From contig NZ_JACIFV010000006.1 in the NCBI RefSeq assembly GCF_014197535.1, positions 1-64,000 of the forward strand: a stretch of DNA of 64,000 nucleotides. The letters run 5' to 3'. Source of the DNA: Rhizobium aethiopicum (lineage in GTDB: Bacteria; Pseudomonadota; Alphaproteobacteria; Rhizobiales; Rhizobiaceae). The stretch's first letter is position 1. Each line of letters starts with the position of its first letter. The translations under genes and the position numbers were made by a program. The notes under the pieces were generated by a model. That model had not been told where the DNA came from, searched no databases, and saw nothing but the letters and a program-made list of their open reading frames with translations. Shown one piece after another: positions 24,150 through 32,940 of this stretch.

Positions 24150-26880
24150 TTACGATAACAGTTCCTTGAACATCCCGTTTTTCTCGGAAAGTTCCGGATA
24201 GTTTCCGGCTTCCGCCAGCCCGCCGCGGTCGAAGAGCAGGATCCGGTCGAACATTTCGGCGAGCCGCGCATTCGAAAGCACCCAGATGATCGCCGGGCGC
24301 TCACCTTCCTTATGCAGGTCTTCGATGATGTTGCGGGTGATCTGATCCTGAACGCGCTGGTCGAGTGCGGACAGCGGCCGGTTGAAGACGAAATAATCCG
24401 AGCGCTTTAGAAGCGCGCGGGCCAGGTTCAGCTTCTGGCGCTGCACCATGGTCAGCCGCTTGCCGCCGGAGCCGACGTCAAATTCGAGGCCGATCGACAG
24501 GACATCATCGTAAAGGTCGAGTGCGTCGAAGAGTTCGCCCATGATGGCGCGGATGCGGTCGGAGGCGTCGGCCTGCTGATAGGCGATACGGCCAAAGAGC
24601 ACATTGTCCATCAGGCTGGCTGACGGCGTGAAGCGCTCGGCGTCGTAGCGCTCGATCAGCTCGGCGAGATCGGCCGGAATATGCGCATGGAACTGCTTGC
24701 GCATGGAACTGCTTGCGGGCGCTGACGATCTTGTCCATCAGCTCGTTGGTCAGCAGGCCGAAGCGGTGGCGCGGTTCGATATAGGCGAAGCTCAGCCTGA
24801 TAATGGCGGAGCGCTCCTCGGGTGTCGCGTCCTCGAAGCGGCGGCTTTGCAGCTTCTGCAGCAGCGCCTGATAGGTCGGAATATCGTCCGCCGTCATGAA
24901 GGTCAGCTGCTGGAAGAAAGGATGATCCGGCGGCAGGTCGTGGAAGAGTTCGACGGCGTTTTCGGCGATCTCGAGGCCCATGGCGTAGAGGTCGGTGCTG
25001 AGGCCCGTCTCGCGGAAGAGCTGCTGGAAATAGGGATGGGCGGCAAGCCGACGGTTGGTCATCAGCGGCCGCTTCATCGTGCCGAAGAGCAGGTTCTCAC
25101 CGACAGTCGCCTGGGCGTTGTAGGCGTCGAAATCGAAAGGCACGACGATGCCGTCAAGACCTTCGTCGCGCAGCCGGTCGCGCAGCGAGGCGCGCAGCGC
25201 CACGACATGGTCGCTGACCGCCACATGCACCTCGGTATTGACGTTCGAGCGCAGCGCCAGGTCGAGGATGTCCTGCGAGATCAGCACGGCGTCGAGCACC
25301 GGTCGGATCGCTTTCAGGAGATCATCCGGTCCATTGGCGCCGGCCGCCTGGTAATCCACCCAATCGCTGTTGAGGTCGAGCGTCGGATTGCCGGCCTTCA
25401 CCGCCTCGATGGAATGCCATTTATACTCCAGCGCTTCCTTCTCGTCGTAGACGGCGTCGATCATCGGCGCGTGCTTGAGGCCGTAGAGCAGGTTGCTGGC
25501 GAGCGTGCCATGGAAGAAGAAGGTGTCGGCCGAGGCATAGGAGATGCGGCGGCCGGTGATCGATTCCGGCAGCTCGAGCAGGTCGCGTCCGTCGATGGTG
25601 ATGCGGCCGGAGTCGGGCCAGATCATGCGGCCGAGCGCTTCGGCGAAGGCTTCGGCGCCGCTGCCGTTCGGACCGACGATCGCAACCGTCTCGTTCGGCT
25701 TGATTTCGACCGAGACGTGGTCGACGAGGCGGGCGCCGCTGTCGTCGGAGAGCGTCAGATTGGTGACGACGAGCGCGCTGGTGAGTGCGCCCACGGGTGC
25801 GGTTGCCAATTCCTGGATGTGGCTCTCGATCAAGGGCTCGACGTTGAACTGCTCGTAGACCTGCTGATATTTCACCTGCACGTCCTGGCGCATCTGGTCC
25901 CAGTCGATCAGCTCCTTCAGCGGCCCGGGCAGATCCTTGTAGGCTGATATGACGGCGACGAGCTGGCCGATGTCGAGCCGGCCCTGCAGCGCGAGATAAC
26001 CGCCGATCGCGTAGAACAGGAAGGGGGTGACCTGGGCAAGGAAGTTATTGATGAACTTCACCAGGAACTTCCACTGGTAAAGGTCGTAGCGGATCGAGAA
26101 GATGCGGCCGAGCCGCCAGGCGATATCGGCGCGTTCGAGGTTGGATGTGTCGTTGCCGTGGATCGTGCCGATGCCCTCGACGATTTCGCCGACGCGGCCG
26201 GAAAGCTCGCGCGCCGTCAGCTGCCGCTGGCGTCCGAGATCCAGCAGACGTTTGCGCATGCGGGGAATGACGACCGCCTGCACGCCGACGATGGCGGCGG
26301 CGATCATGCCGAGCCAGAAATTCTGCACGATGATGAAGGCGAGCGCGGTGATCGCCTGGCCGCCGAGCAGGGCGGGCGAGACGAAGGCGTCGCCGGTGAA
26401 GCCGCCCATCGGCTCCACCTCGTCCTTGATCATGGTGGCGATCTCGGCCGATTTCACCCGCTTGAAATGGGCCGGCGGAAACCGCAGCACCCGGTCGATC
26501 AGTTCGAAGCGGATGCGCCGCAGCATGCGTTCGCCGAGCCGGCCCTTATAGGTGTTGATGTAGAACTTGAAGAGCCCGTTCAGCACCACCAGCGCCAGGA
26601 ACACCAGGCTCAGGGCCATCAGCATCTGGAAGCGGTCGAGCTGCACGCCCTTGAAGAATTCGACATGGCCGATCAGCGGAATATCATAGGCGATATGCAT
26701 GAAGGTCTGGGTTGCGCCGGGGCCTTCAAAGCCGTCGCCCTGGATCGGTCCGTTGACGATCTGCTTCGGCAGATCGAAGGACAGGAAATAGGGGATCATC
26801 GAGGCCGCGACGACAGCCAGGATCCACAGCTGCTGCAGCCGCGTGTTCTTCCAGATATAGCGGGCGAGGCTCTTTTCCAT
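24150..26880 (-). pseudogene. ABC-exporter-like protein with degenerate ATPase motifs, frameshifted
   Basis: Without a frameshift the gene would encode 904 residues. The membrane domain spans about 20-330. The ATPase domain begins near 385 but has GPNGSGAEAF for Walker A (Lys replaced), no Gln in the Q-loop region (ISYASADTFFFHGT), FVFNRPLSALD for Walker B (no Asp-Glu) and VLSNARL where the H-loop His is expected. About 250-300 residues are inserted between Walker A and the signature-like GSGGKRLTMVQRQ. A 16-bp tandem duplication at 24683-24714 shifts the frame near residue 722; removing one copy restores an open frame of 905 codons. As it stands, translation ends at 24505. An internal ATG at 24704 opens the remaining 184 codons. 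It lies below three glycosyltransferase genes and above the cNMP-binding gene. Confidence 0.85.
24683..24714. repeat. 16-bp tandem duplication causing a frameshift
   Basis: The unit GCGCATGGAACTGCTT occurs twice, head to tail, at 24683-24698 and 24699-24714. Since 16 is not a multiple of three, the second copy breaks the ABC-exporter-like frame. Upstream the protein reads ARKQFHA; with one copy deleted it continues HIPADLAELIERYD without a break. Confidence 0.95.
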
Positions 26881-27061
26881 GGCTAACCGTCAGCGTGCTG
26901 GGAAATTCCGAAGGCGCGATCCGGGCGCGGGACGGGAGGAATTGTCGAGAACAGGACCATGCAGCCGGACCGCCGATATCGCAATGAAAACAAGGCGAAG
27001 GGACCGGCTGCAGAAAGGCCGATTCTCGCCCGAACTCTGCTTATATCACAGGATTTTTAAA

Positions 27062-28207
27062 TTAGGCGAGCGATTCGGCAATCATGGATCGAATGATGGC
27101 GGCCGTCTTCTCCGCCCCGTCGAGATCGAGCGAGACCGGCCCCTGCCGAGGCGCTGCCAGCGCCTTTTCGACAGCCTCTTTCACATGGGCCGAGGTCAGC
27201 CCCTGTTCCGGCAGGATATCGGCAAGACCCAGCGCCTGCAGCCGTTCGGCGCGCACTGTCTGTTCGGTCTCGCCGCCGGCGACGAAGGGGATGAGGATCG
27301 GCCGGCACTCGGTGCGCAAGAGGTCGCCGACCGTGTTGTAGCCGGCCTGCGAGATCGAAACGGTGGCACCGCGCAAGAGCGAGGGAAAATCCTTGCGAAA
27401 GCGAACCAGCGTCACATTCGGGGCTGCATCCCGCGACAGTCTGGCAAAATCGGCTTCCGGCAGGTTGGGGCCTGAGATCAGCAGCCAGCGAAGATCGCCC
27501 GACAGCAGCGCCGCCGCCTCCTTCGCCGCGCCAATCAGCTCGGCGCCGACCGCGCCGCCGCCGGCCGATGCGATGATGTCGAAGGTTTCCGTCGGTTCGG
27601 GCGCCGGCGGCGGCGTGACGAGGCCGGTATAACGCAGCCTGTCGGCGATCTCAGGCGTCAAGGGGAAGGTATCCTCGAGCCTGATGAAGCCGGGATCGCC
27701 ATGGACGAGCACGGCGTCGAAGTGATCCTTGACCAGGGCGACGGTCTCGGCATCGCGGCCGGCCTTGCGGTTTTCCTGCAGGATGTCGCGCACCGAGCTT
27801 AGGAGTTTGGGTCGCGGTTCGGCCTCTTCGATCGCTTGAAGCAGGGGTAGGAGTTCGAAGCGCATCTGCCGCCGGCCGAAGGGGAAGGCCTCGATGATGA
27901 CGACATCGGGCCTTGCGGCATGGAAGGCGTCGAGCAGCAATTGCCGGCGAGCGGCGAGGAATTCTTCGCCGGCCGGCCGGCCATCGGCATCGGCGAGGCC
28001 GGAGAAACCGGCATTGCTGGCGACGACCGCCGGCAGGGCAAAAGTCTTCACACCCTCGCCGGGAAAGCCCGGCACCGGCAAGCCGCCGGTCACGACGGTG
28101 ACGTCGAAGCTGTCCCTGACCAGCGCATTGGCGATGCGGCTGGCGCGGGCGATGTGGCCGATGCCGAGCAGGTGCTGGACGTAGAAGAAGATGCGCGGTG
28201 CCGTCAT
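27062..28207 (-). CDS. MurG-like glycosyltransferase (third of three)
   Basis: 381 residues in the GT-B fold. The N-terminus IFFYVQHLLGIGHIARASRI has the glycine loop of MurG/GT28-like enzymes (GxGH). The C-terminal half carries SAGGGAVGAELI and ISQAGYNTVGDLLRTECRPI, matching the nucleotide-sugar-binding motif of this family. It probably transfers a sugar from a nucleotide donor at the cytosolic side. The ATG at 28207 overlaps the stop of the gene before it by four bases (ATGA). It resembles the first gene of the set (29461-30669), suggesting duplication. A 181-bp gap with no gene separates it from the exporter-like gene. Confidence 0.85.
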   Translation of the reverse strand: MTAPRIFFYVQHLLGIGHIARASRIANALVRDSFDVTVVTGGLPVPGFPGEGVKTFALPAVVASNAGFSGLADADGRPAGEEFLAARRQLLLDAFHAARPDVVIIEAFPFGRRQMRFELLPLLQAIEEAEPRPKLLSSVRDILQENRKAGRDAETVALVKDHFDAVLVHGDPGFIRLEDTFPLTPEIADRLRYTGLVTPPPAPEPTETFDIIASAGGGAVGAELIGAAKEAAALLSGDLRWLLISGPNLPEADFARLSRDAAPNVTLVRFRKDFPSLLRGATVSISQAGYNTVGDLLRTECRPILIPFVAGGETEQTVRAERLQALGLADILPEQGLTSAHVKEAVEKALAAPRQGPVSLDLDGAEKTAAIIRSMIAESLA

Positions 28208-29451
28208 GAGGCCTTCTGCCATTCGGCCTCGAACAGGCCGGCGAGCTGTCTGATGCTGGAGTGATAATCGAACTCGTCGCGCACCCGCCTTTCGGCGGCG
28301 TCGCCGAGGCGCTGGCGCAGCGCCGGATCGCGGATCGCCGCCTCCAGCGCCCGGGCGAGCAGCGCCGGATCATCCGGCGGCACGACGAGGCCGTTCTCGC
28401 CGTCCGTCAGCAGTTCCGGCACGCCGGAAACTGTCGTGGAGATGCAGACGAGGCGCTGGCTCGAGGCCTCGACCAACACGTTCGGCAGGCCGTCGCGGTC
28501 ACCGTTGGCGGCGATGCGGCAGGCGAGCGCGAAGAGATCGGCGCGGCGGTAGTGATCGAGCACCTCTTCCTGTGCCATGGCGCCCTTCCAGACGATGCGG
28601 CCGGAGAGGCCGAGTTCGGCGGCGAGCGCCTTCAGCGTCGCAAGCTCTCCGCCGCCGCCGATATGCTCCATGCGCCAATGGAGATCGGCCGGCAGCAGCG
28701 CCAGCGCCCGCAGCAAGACGTCGTAGCCCTTCTTTTCGACGGCGCGGCCGACGCTGAGGATGAAGACCGGATCAGCCGGGTCGTTGCCGGTTCTCTCGGA
28801 ACGCGCGCCGGAAAAATGGCCGAAGCGGGCGAGATCGAGGCCGTGGTAACTCAAATGGACGGCCTCCTTGCGCGATGTCAGCATGCGCATGTGCTCGTAG
28901 CCGGTCCGGGTGCAGGTGACGGTCCAGCGGGCGCTCTTCAGCTTCTCCTTCAGTTCCCAGTCGGGCGAGGTCCATATGTCCTTGGCATGCGCCGAACAGG
29001 TCCAGGGCGTGCCCGTCAGGATGCTGGTATATTCCGTCACCGAGGCCGGCGTATGGATGAAATGGGCATGCAGCCACTCGCCCCCATCCGGCCATTCGCG
29101 CGCCAGCACCAGCGCCTGGCCGAGGCGGCGGAAGCGGTTACGGGAAAGGTCGCGCTTGAGGTCGGCGAAGAAGCGTTTCATCAGCGCCTTGAAGCCGGTT
29201 TTACCGAAGCCGGCGACGAGGCCGTTCAGCACGCGGATCGGTTCCTCGTGCAGATATTCCGGCAGATAGACGACGCGCGCCTTGATCTCGTCATGCACGG
29301 GATGGCGCTTCTTGTCGGTCGGCCGGCGCATGGAAATCAGCGTCAGGTCGAAGCCGGCCCTTTCGAGGCCGAGCAGTTCCTGGGCGATGAAGGTTTCCGA
29401 AAGGCGGGGATAGCCTTTCAGCACGACGAGGATCTTGCGGCGTGGCGGCAA
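28204..29451 (-). CDS. Glycosyltransferase family 4 protein (second of three)
   Basis: 415 residues. The N-terminal VVLKGYPRLSETFIAQELLGLERAG is typical of GT4 enzymes of exopolysaccharide clusters. The C-terminal Rossmann half has ILSVGRAVEKKGYDVLLRAL and the EX7E-type region (RDGLPNVLVEASSQRLVCIS, then TTVSGVPELLTDGENGLVV). It likely uses a nucleotide or GDP-sugar with retention of configuration. The start is a TTG at 29451, ten bases after the previous stop and behind AGGG; no better ATG exists near the conserved N-terminus. It overlaps the next glycosyltransferase gene by four bases. Confidence 0.87.
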   Translation of the reverse strand: MPPRRKILVVLKGYPRLSETFIAQELLGLERAGFDLTLISMRRPTDKKRHPVHDEIKARVVYLPEYLHEEPIRVLNGLVAGFGKTGFKALMKRFFADLKRDLSRNRFRRLGQALVLAREWPDGGEWLHAHFIHTPASVTEYTSILTGTPWTCSAHAKDIWTSPDWELKEKLKSARWTVTCTRTGYEHMRMLTSRKEAVHLSYHGLDLARFGHFSGARSERTGNDPADPVFILSVGRAVEKKGYDVLLRALALLPADLHWRMEHIGGGGELATLKALAAELGLSGRIVWKGAMAQEEVLDHYRRADLFALACRIAANGDRDGLPNVLVEASSQRLVCISTTVSGVPELLTDGENGLVVPPDDPALLARALEAAIRDPALRQRLGDAAERRVRDEFDYHSSIRQLAGLFEAEWQKAS

Positions 29452-29460
29452 TTCTGTGCC

Positions 29461-30669
29461 CTATTCTGCGCCGACGACGGCAAGATGGGTGGCCCGGCCG
29501 TCGAGCCACCGGCCGACGGTCTGCGAGATGTGGTCCAGCCCTTCGAGATGCATATTGCTGCCGCTTTTCGACGGCGGTAGGCGGGAGGGCAGGCGCTTCA
29601 GCGCCGCGGCCATGATGGCGGGATCAACCGATTGCTCCGGCAGCAGCATGTCGACGAGGCCGAGTTCGCTCGCCCGCTTGGCGCGCAGCAGCTGTTCCTC
29701 GCGCGGCTTGACGCGGGGCACGATAAGGGCCGGCTTGTCGAAGGAGAGGATCTCGCAATAGGTGTTGTAGCCGCCCATGGCGACGACGCCGGTGGCGCCG
29801 GCGATCAGCTCTTCCATGTGATTGTCGAACTCGATCACCTCGATATAGGGAATGGCTTCGCCCTTCTGCACCAGCTTGGCGCGCTCGGCGGCCGGCATAT
29901 AGGGGCCGAGCACGACCAGCGCCTTCTGCGTCAGCGTCGGATCGGCCTCGTAGGCGTTCATGACGTCGTGGACGAGATCGGAGCCGTCGCCGCCGCCGCC
30001 TGTGGTGACCAGCAGGTAATTATCCTTGCGGGCGTTGATCGAGCTCTTGCCTTTGGAGACGCTGCGCTGCAGGAAGCCGACAAAATCCATCTTGCGGCGC
30101 AGGCTTGCCGGCACGTCGAGACCAACAAGCGGATCGTAGAAATCAGGCGGTCCGTAGACCCAGACGCTGTCGTAATATTGGTCGATCTTCTGCATGACGC
30201 TGTTCTTCTTCCACTCGGCCTCGAGCAGATGCGGTGCGTCCATGATTTCGCGCAGCCCCAGCACCAGCACGGTGCCGCGGGCCTTGAGATAGGCGAGCGT
30301 ATCCTCGACCTCGCCCTTCAACCCCATCGGCTCCTTGTCGACGATGAAGATATCCGGCTGGAAGGTCTCGGCCGTATGGCGGATGCTCGATTCGCGCATC
30401 TTCAGCGTCTCGTGCAGATCGATATGGCTGGCGAGCGACGTATATTCGCCGTTGCGCAGCTTGATGACGCTCGGGATCTTCACGAAGTCGACGCGGGCGC
30501 GGTAATCGAAGGCGCCGGCGATCGTCGCCCCCGAAATGATCAGGATGTTGAGGCCGCGATAGTCTTCGACCAGCGCATGGGCGATGGTGCGACAGCGCCT
30601 GAGATGGCCGAGGCCGAACGTGTCGTGGCTGTACATGAGGATGCGAGCATCTTCGAGACGTCTGGCCAT
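29461..30669 (-). CDS. MurG-like glycosyltransferase (first of three)
   Basis: 402 residues, GT-B fold. The N-terminal ILMYSHDTFGLGHLRRCRTI has the GLGH loop, and the C-terminal half has VTTGGGGDGSDLV and GVVAMGGYNTYCEILSFDKP, followed by PRVKPREEQLLRA, as in GT28-like enzymes. It is the first gene of the glycosyltransferase-exporter-cNMP set. The ATG at 30669 has GGAGGG seven bases upstream; a start 27 bases earlier is rejected. The acceptor is unknown; glycolipid or a secreted oligosaccharide are possible. Confidence 0.87.
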   Translation of the reverse strand: MARRLEDARILMYSHDTFGLGHLRRCRTIAHALVEDYRGLNILIISGATIAGAFDYRARVDFVKIPSVIKLRNGEYTSLASHIDLHETLKMRESSIRHTAETFQPDIFIVDKEPMGLKGEVEDTLAYLKARGTVLVLGLREIMDAPHLLEAEWKKNSVMQKIDQYYDSVWVYGPPDFYDPLVGLDVPASLRRKMDFVGFLQRSVSKGKSSINARKDNYLLVTTGGGGDGSDLVHDVMNAYEADPTLTQKALVVLGPYMPAAERAKLVQKGEAIPYIEVIEFDNHMEELIAGATGVVAMGGYNTYCEILSFDKPALIVPRVKPREEQLLRAKRASELGLVDMLLPEQSVDPAIMAAALKRLPSRLPPSKSGSNMHLEGLDHISQTVGRWLDGRATHLAVVGAE

Positions 30670-30766
30670 GGGTGTTCCCTCCGGGGTGAACAACATGAAT
30701 TAGTACCCCCACCGTCCGGAGGCCAAGAGGCGGGCGCGGTGCCGGAAGGCGCCGCCGAGCTTCCCG

Positions 30767-31939
30767 CTATTTGTAGGGATCTGCCGCATCGCGCAAGCCG
30801 TCTCCCAGAAAGTTGAACGCCAAAATGACAAGAACAACAGGAATGATCGGAAAGAGCAGCCAGGGATAGAAGGCGATGACGCTGACGCTTTTTGCCTCGG
30901 TCAGCAGAATGCCCCAGCTGGTGATCGGCGGCCGAAGACCGAGGCCGAGGAAGGAGAGCGCGGTCTCGCCGAGGATCATGCCGGGGATCGAAATCGTCGC
31001 CGAAGCGATGAGATGCGACATGAAGCCCGGCACCAGATGGCGGCCGATGATGCGTGGCGTGCTGGCGCCCATCAGCTGCGCGGCCTGCACGTAATCCTCC
31101 TCGCGCAGCGCGAGCAGCTTGGAGCGCACGGCCCGCGCCAGCCCGGTCCAGTCGATAATGCCGAGGATGACGGTGATGCCGAAATAAATAACGATCGGGC
31201 TCCAGGTCACCGGCATGATGGCGGCGAGCGCCATCCAGAGCGGCAGGCTCGGCAGCGATTGCAGCACCTCGATCAGGCGCTGGACGATGAGGTCGAAGAC
31301 GCCGCCCCAGTAGCCGGCAAGGCCGCCGATAACGATACCGAGCACGAAGCTGATCGAAATGCCGATGAGACCGATCGTCAGCGATATCCGCGCGCCGTAG
31401 AGGATGCGCGAGAGCACGTCGCGGCCGAGCCGGTCGGTGCCGAGCAGGAACATCTGGCCGCCGATCGCCGGGCAGACCAGATGATAGTTCGAGGCGACGA
31501 CACCCCAGAACTTGTAGGAATCGCCGCGGCAGAAGAAACGGATCGGCTGCACGTCGTTCGGCCTGTCGGTATAGACGCGGTGCAGCGTGTCGAGATCGAG
31601 CGTCATGCTGCGGCCGTAGACGAAGGGACCGACGAACTCGCCCTTGTCGAAGAAATGGACGCGCTGCGGCGGCGCATGGATGAAATCGACGTTGCGCGTA
31701 TGCAGGCCGTAGGGCGCCAGGAACTCGACGATCAGGATCATCAGGTAGACGGCGGCGAGAAAGATGCCGGAGATCAAGGCGAGCCTGTGCTGCTTGAACT
31801 TCCACCACATCAGCTGTTTCTGCGAGGCGAGATGGATGCGCGATTGCGCCGCCGTCATGCTCTCGGTCGCATGCGGATCGAAGGGCGCGGTGGAGACGTA
31901 GTGCGGCAGCGGCGCGCCGGGTGCGGGAAGGGGCGACAT
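30767..31939 (-). CDS. Peptide/oligosaccharide-type ABC importer permease (DppC/OppC-like)
   Basis: 390 residues. A cytoplasmic N-terminal tail and first membrane helix (LALISGIFLAAVYLMILIVE) are followed by a periplasmic loop of about 125 residues, larger than usual. The transmembrane domain then begins (LGTDRLGRDVLSRILYGARI, the DppC hallmark). The EAA loop is QAAQLMGASTPRIIGRHLVP. It pairs with the permease encoded just upstream, overlapping it by one base (TAATG). It is the last gene of the importer operon, about 100 bp before the glycosyltransferase set. Confidence 0.92.
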   Translation of the reverse strand: MSPLPAPGAPLPHYVSTAPFDPHATESMTAAQSRIHLASQKQLMWWKFKQHRLALISGIFLAAVYLMILIVEFLAPYGLHTRNVDFIHAPPQRVHFFDKGEFVGPFVYGRSMTLDLDTLHRVYTDRPNDVQPIRFFCRGDSYKFWGVVASNYHLVCPAIGGQMFLLGTDRLGRDVLSRILYGARISLTIGLIGISISFVLGIVIGGLAGYWGGVFDLIVQRLIEVLQSLPSLPLWMALAAIMPVTWSPIVIYFGITVILGIIDWTGLARAVRSKLLALREEDYVQAAQLMGASTPRIIGRHLVPGFMSHLIASATISIPGMILGETALSFLGLGLRPPITSWGILLTEAKSVSVIAFYPWLLFPIIPVVLVILAFNFLGDGLRDAADPYK

Positions 31940-32937
31940 TATTTGGTGCTCCTGCCTTGCAGACGAATGCGGGGATCGAGGAAGCCGAGGGCGATATCGG
32001 AGATCAGCACGCCGATGACATTGAGGAAGGCGAGGAACATCAGGAAGGAGCCGGCGAGATACATGTCCTGGCTCTGCAGCGCCTTGATCAGCATCGGCCC
32101 GGTCGTCTCCAGCGACAGGACGATGGCGACGATCTCGGCGCCCGAGATGATCGACGGCAGGATCGAGCCGATGTCGGCGATGAAGAAATTGAGCGCCATG
32201 CGCAGCGGATATTTGACCAGCGCCCGCATCGGATGCAGGCCCTTGGCGCGGGCCGTCGTCACATATTGTTTCTGCATCTCGTCGAGAAGATTGGCCCGCA
32301 GCCGCCGGATCATCCCGGCCGTGCCGGCCGTGCCGACGATGATGACGGGGATCCAGAGATGGGCGAGGATCGACTTCGCCTTTTCCCAGCTCATCGGCGC
32401 GTTGAGATATTGCTGGTCCATCAGGTGGCCGATCGACAGCCCGAACCAGACATTGGCGAAATACATCAGGATCAGCGCCAGCATGAAGTTCGGAATGGCG
32501 ATGCCGAGCAGACCGAGAAAGGTCAGCCCGTAATCGCCCCAGCTATACTGATGCGTCGCCGAATAGATGCCGATCGGAAAGGCGATCAGCCAGGTGAGCA
32601 GGATCGTCGTGAAGGAGACGAGGATCGTCAGCCACAGCCGTTCGCCGACCACGTCCGAGACCGGCAGCTGATATTCGAAGGAATAGCCGAAATCGCCGTG
32701 CAGCATGCCGCCGACCCAGTAGAAGTAGCGCACGATCTCCGGCTTGTCGAAGCCGTATTGCTGGCGCATTTCCTCGATTTCCTGGAGGTTGGCGGTCTCG
32801 CCGGAGGCGCGCAGCTCGGCGATCTGGCTCTCGAAGAAATCGCCGGGCGGCAGCTCGATGATGGTGAAAACAAGCGCCGAAATGACGAAGAGCGTCGGCA
32901 CCATGGCGGCGATGCGCCAGAGAATATATCTGAGCAC
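31939..32937 (-). CDS. Peptide/oligosaccharide-type ABC importer permease (DppB/OppB-like)
   Basis: 332 residues with six membrane segments. The N-terminus MLRYILWRIAAMVPTLFVIS and the motifs LPPGDFF and GYSFEYQLPVSDVV are standard for DppB-type permeases. The EAA loop (TTARAKGLHPMRALVKYPLR) docks on the ATPase. It lies between the binding-protein gene and the second permease, with very short spacings. It forms the inner-membrane channel of the importer. Confidence 0.94.
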   Translation of the reverse strand: MLRYILWRIAAMVPTLFVISALVFTIIELPPGDFFESQIAELRASGETANLQEIEEMRQQYGFDKPEIVRYFYWVGGMLHGDFGYSFEYQLPVSDVVGERLWLTILVSFTTILLTWLIAFPIGIYSATHQYSWGDYGLTFLGLLGIAIPNFMLALILMYFANVWFGLSIGHLMDQQYLNAPMSWEKAKSILAHLWIPVIIVGTAGTAGMIRRLRANLLDEMQKQYVTTARAKGLHPMRALVKYPLRMALNFFIADIGSILPSIISGAEIVAIVLSLETTGPMLIKALQSQDMYLAGSFLMFLAFLNVIGVLISDIALGFLDPRIRLQGRSTK

Positions 32938-32940
32938 GCC

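Noticed and set aside
24697..25947. 416-codon plus-strand frame opposite the ABC-exporter-like gene
   Set aside because: Antisense shadow without family motifs; the minus strand has clear ABC membrane and ATPase-like features.
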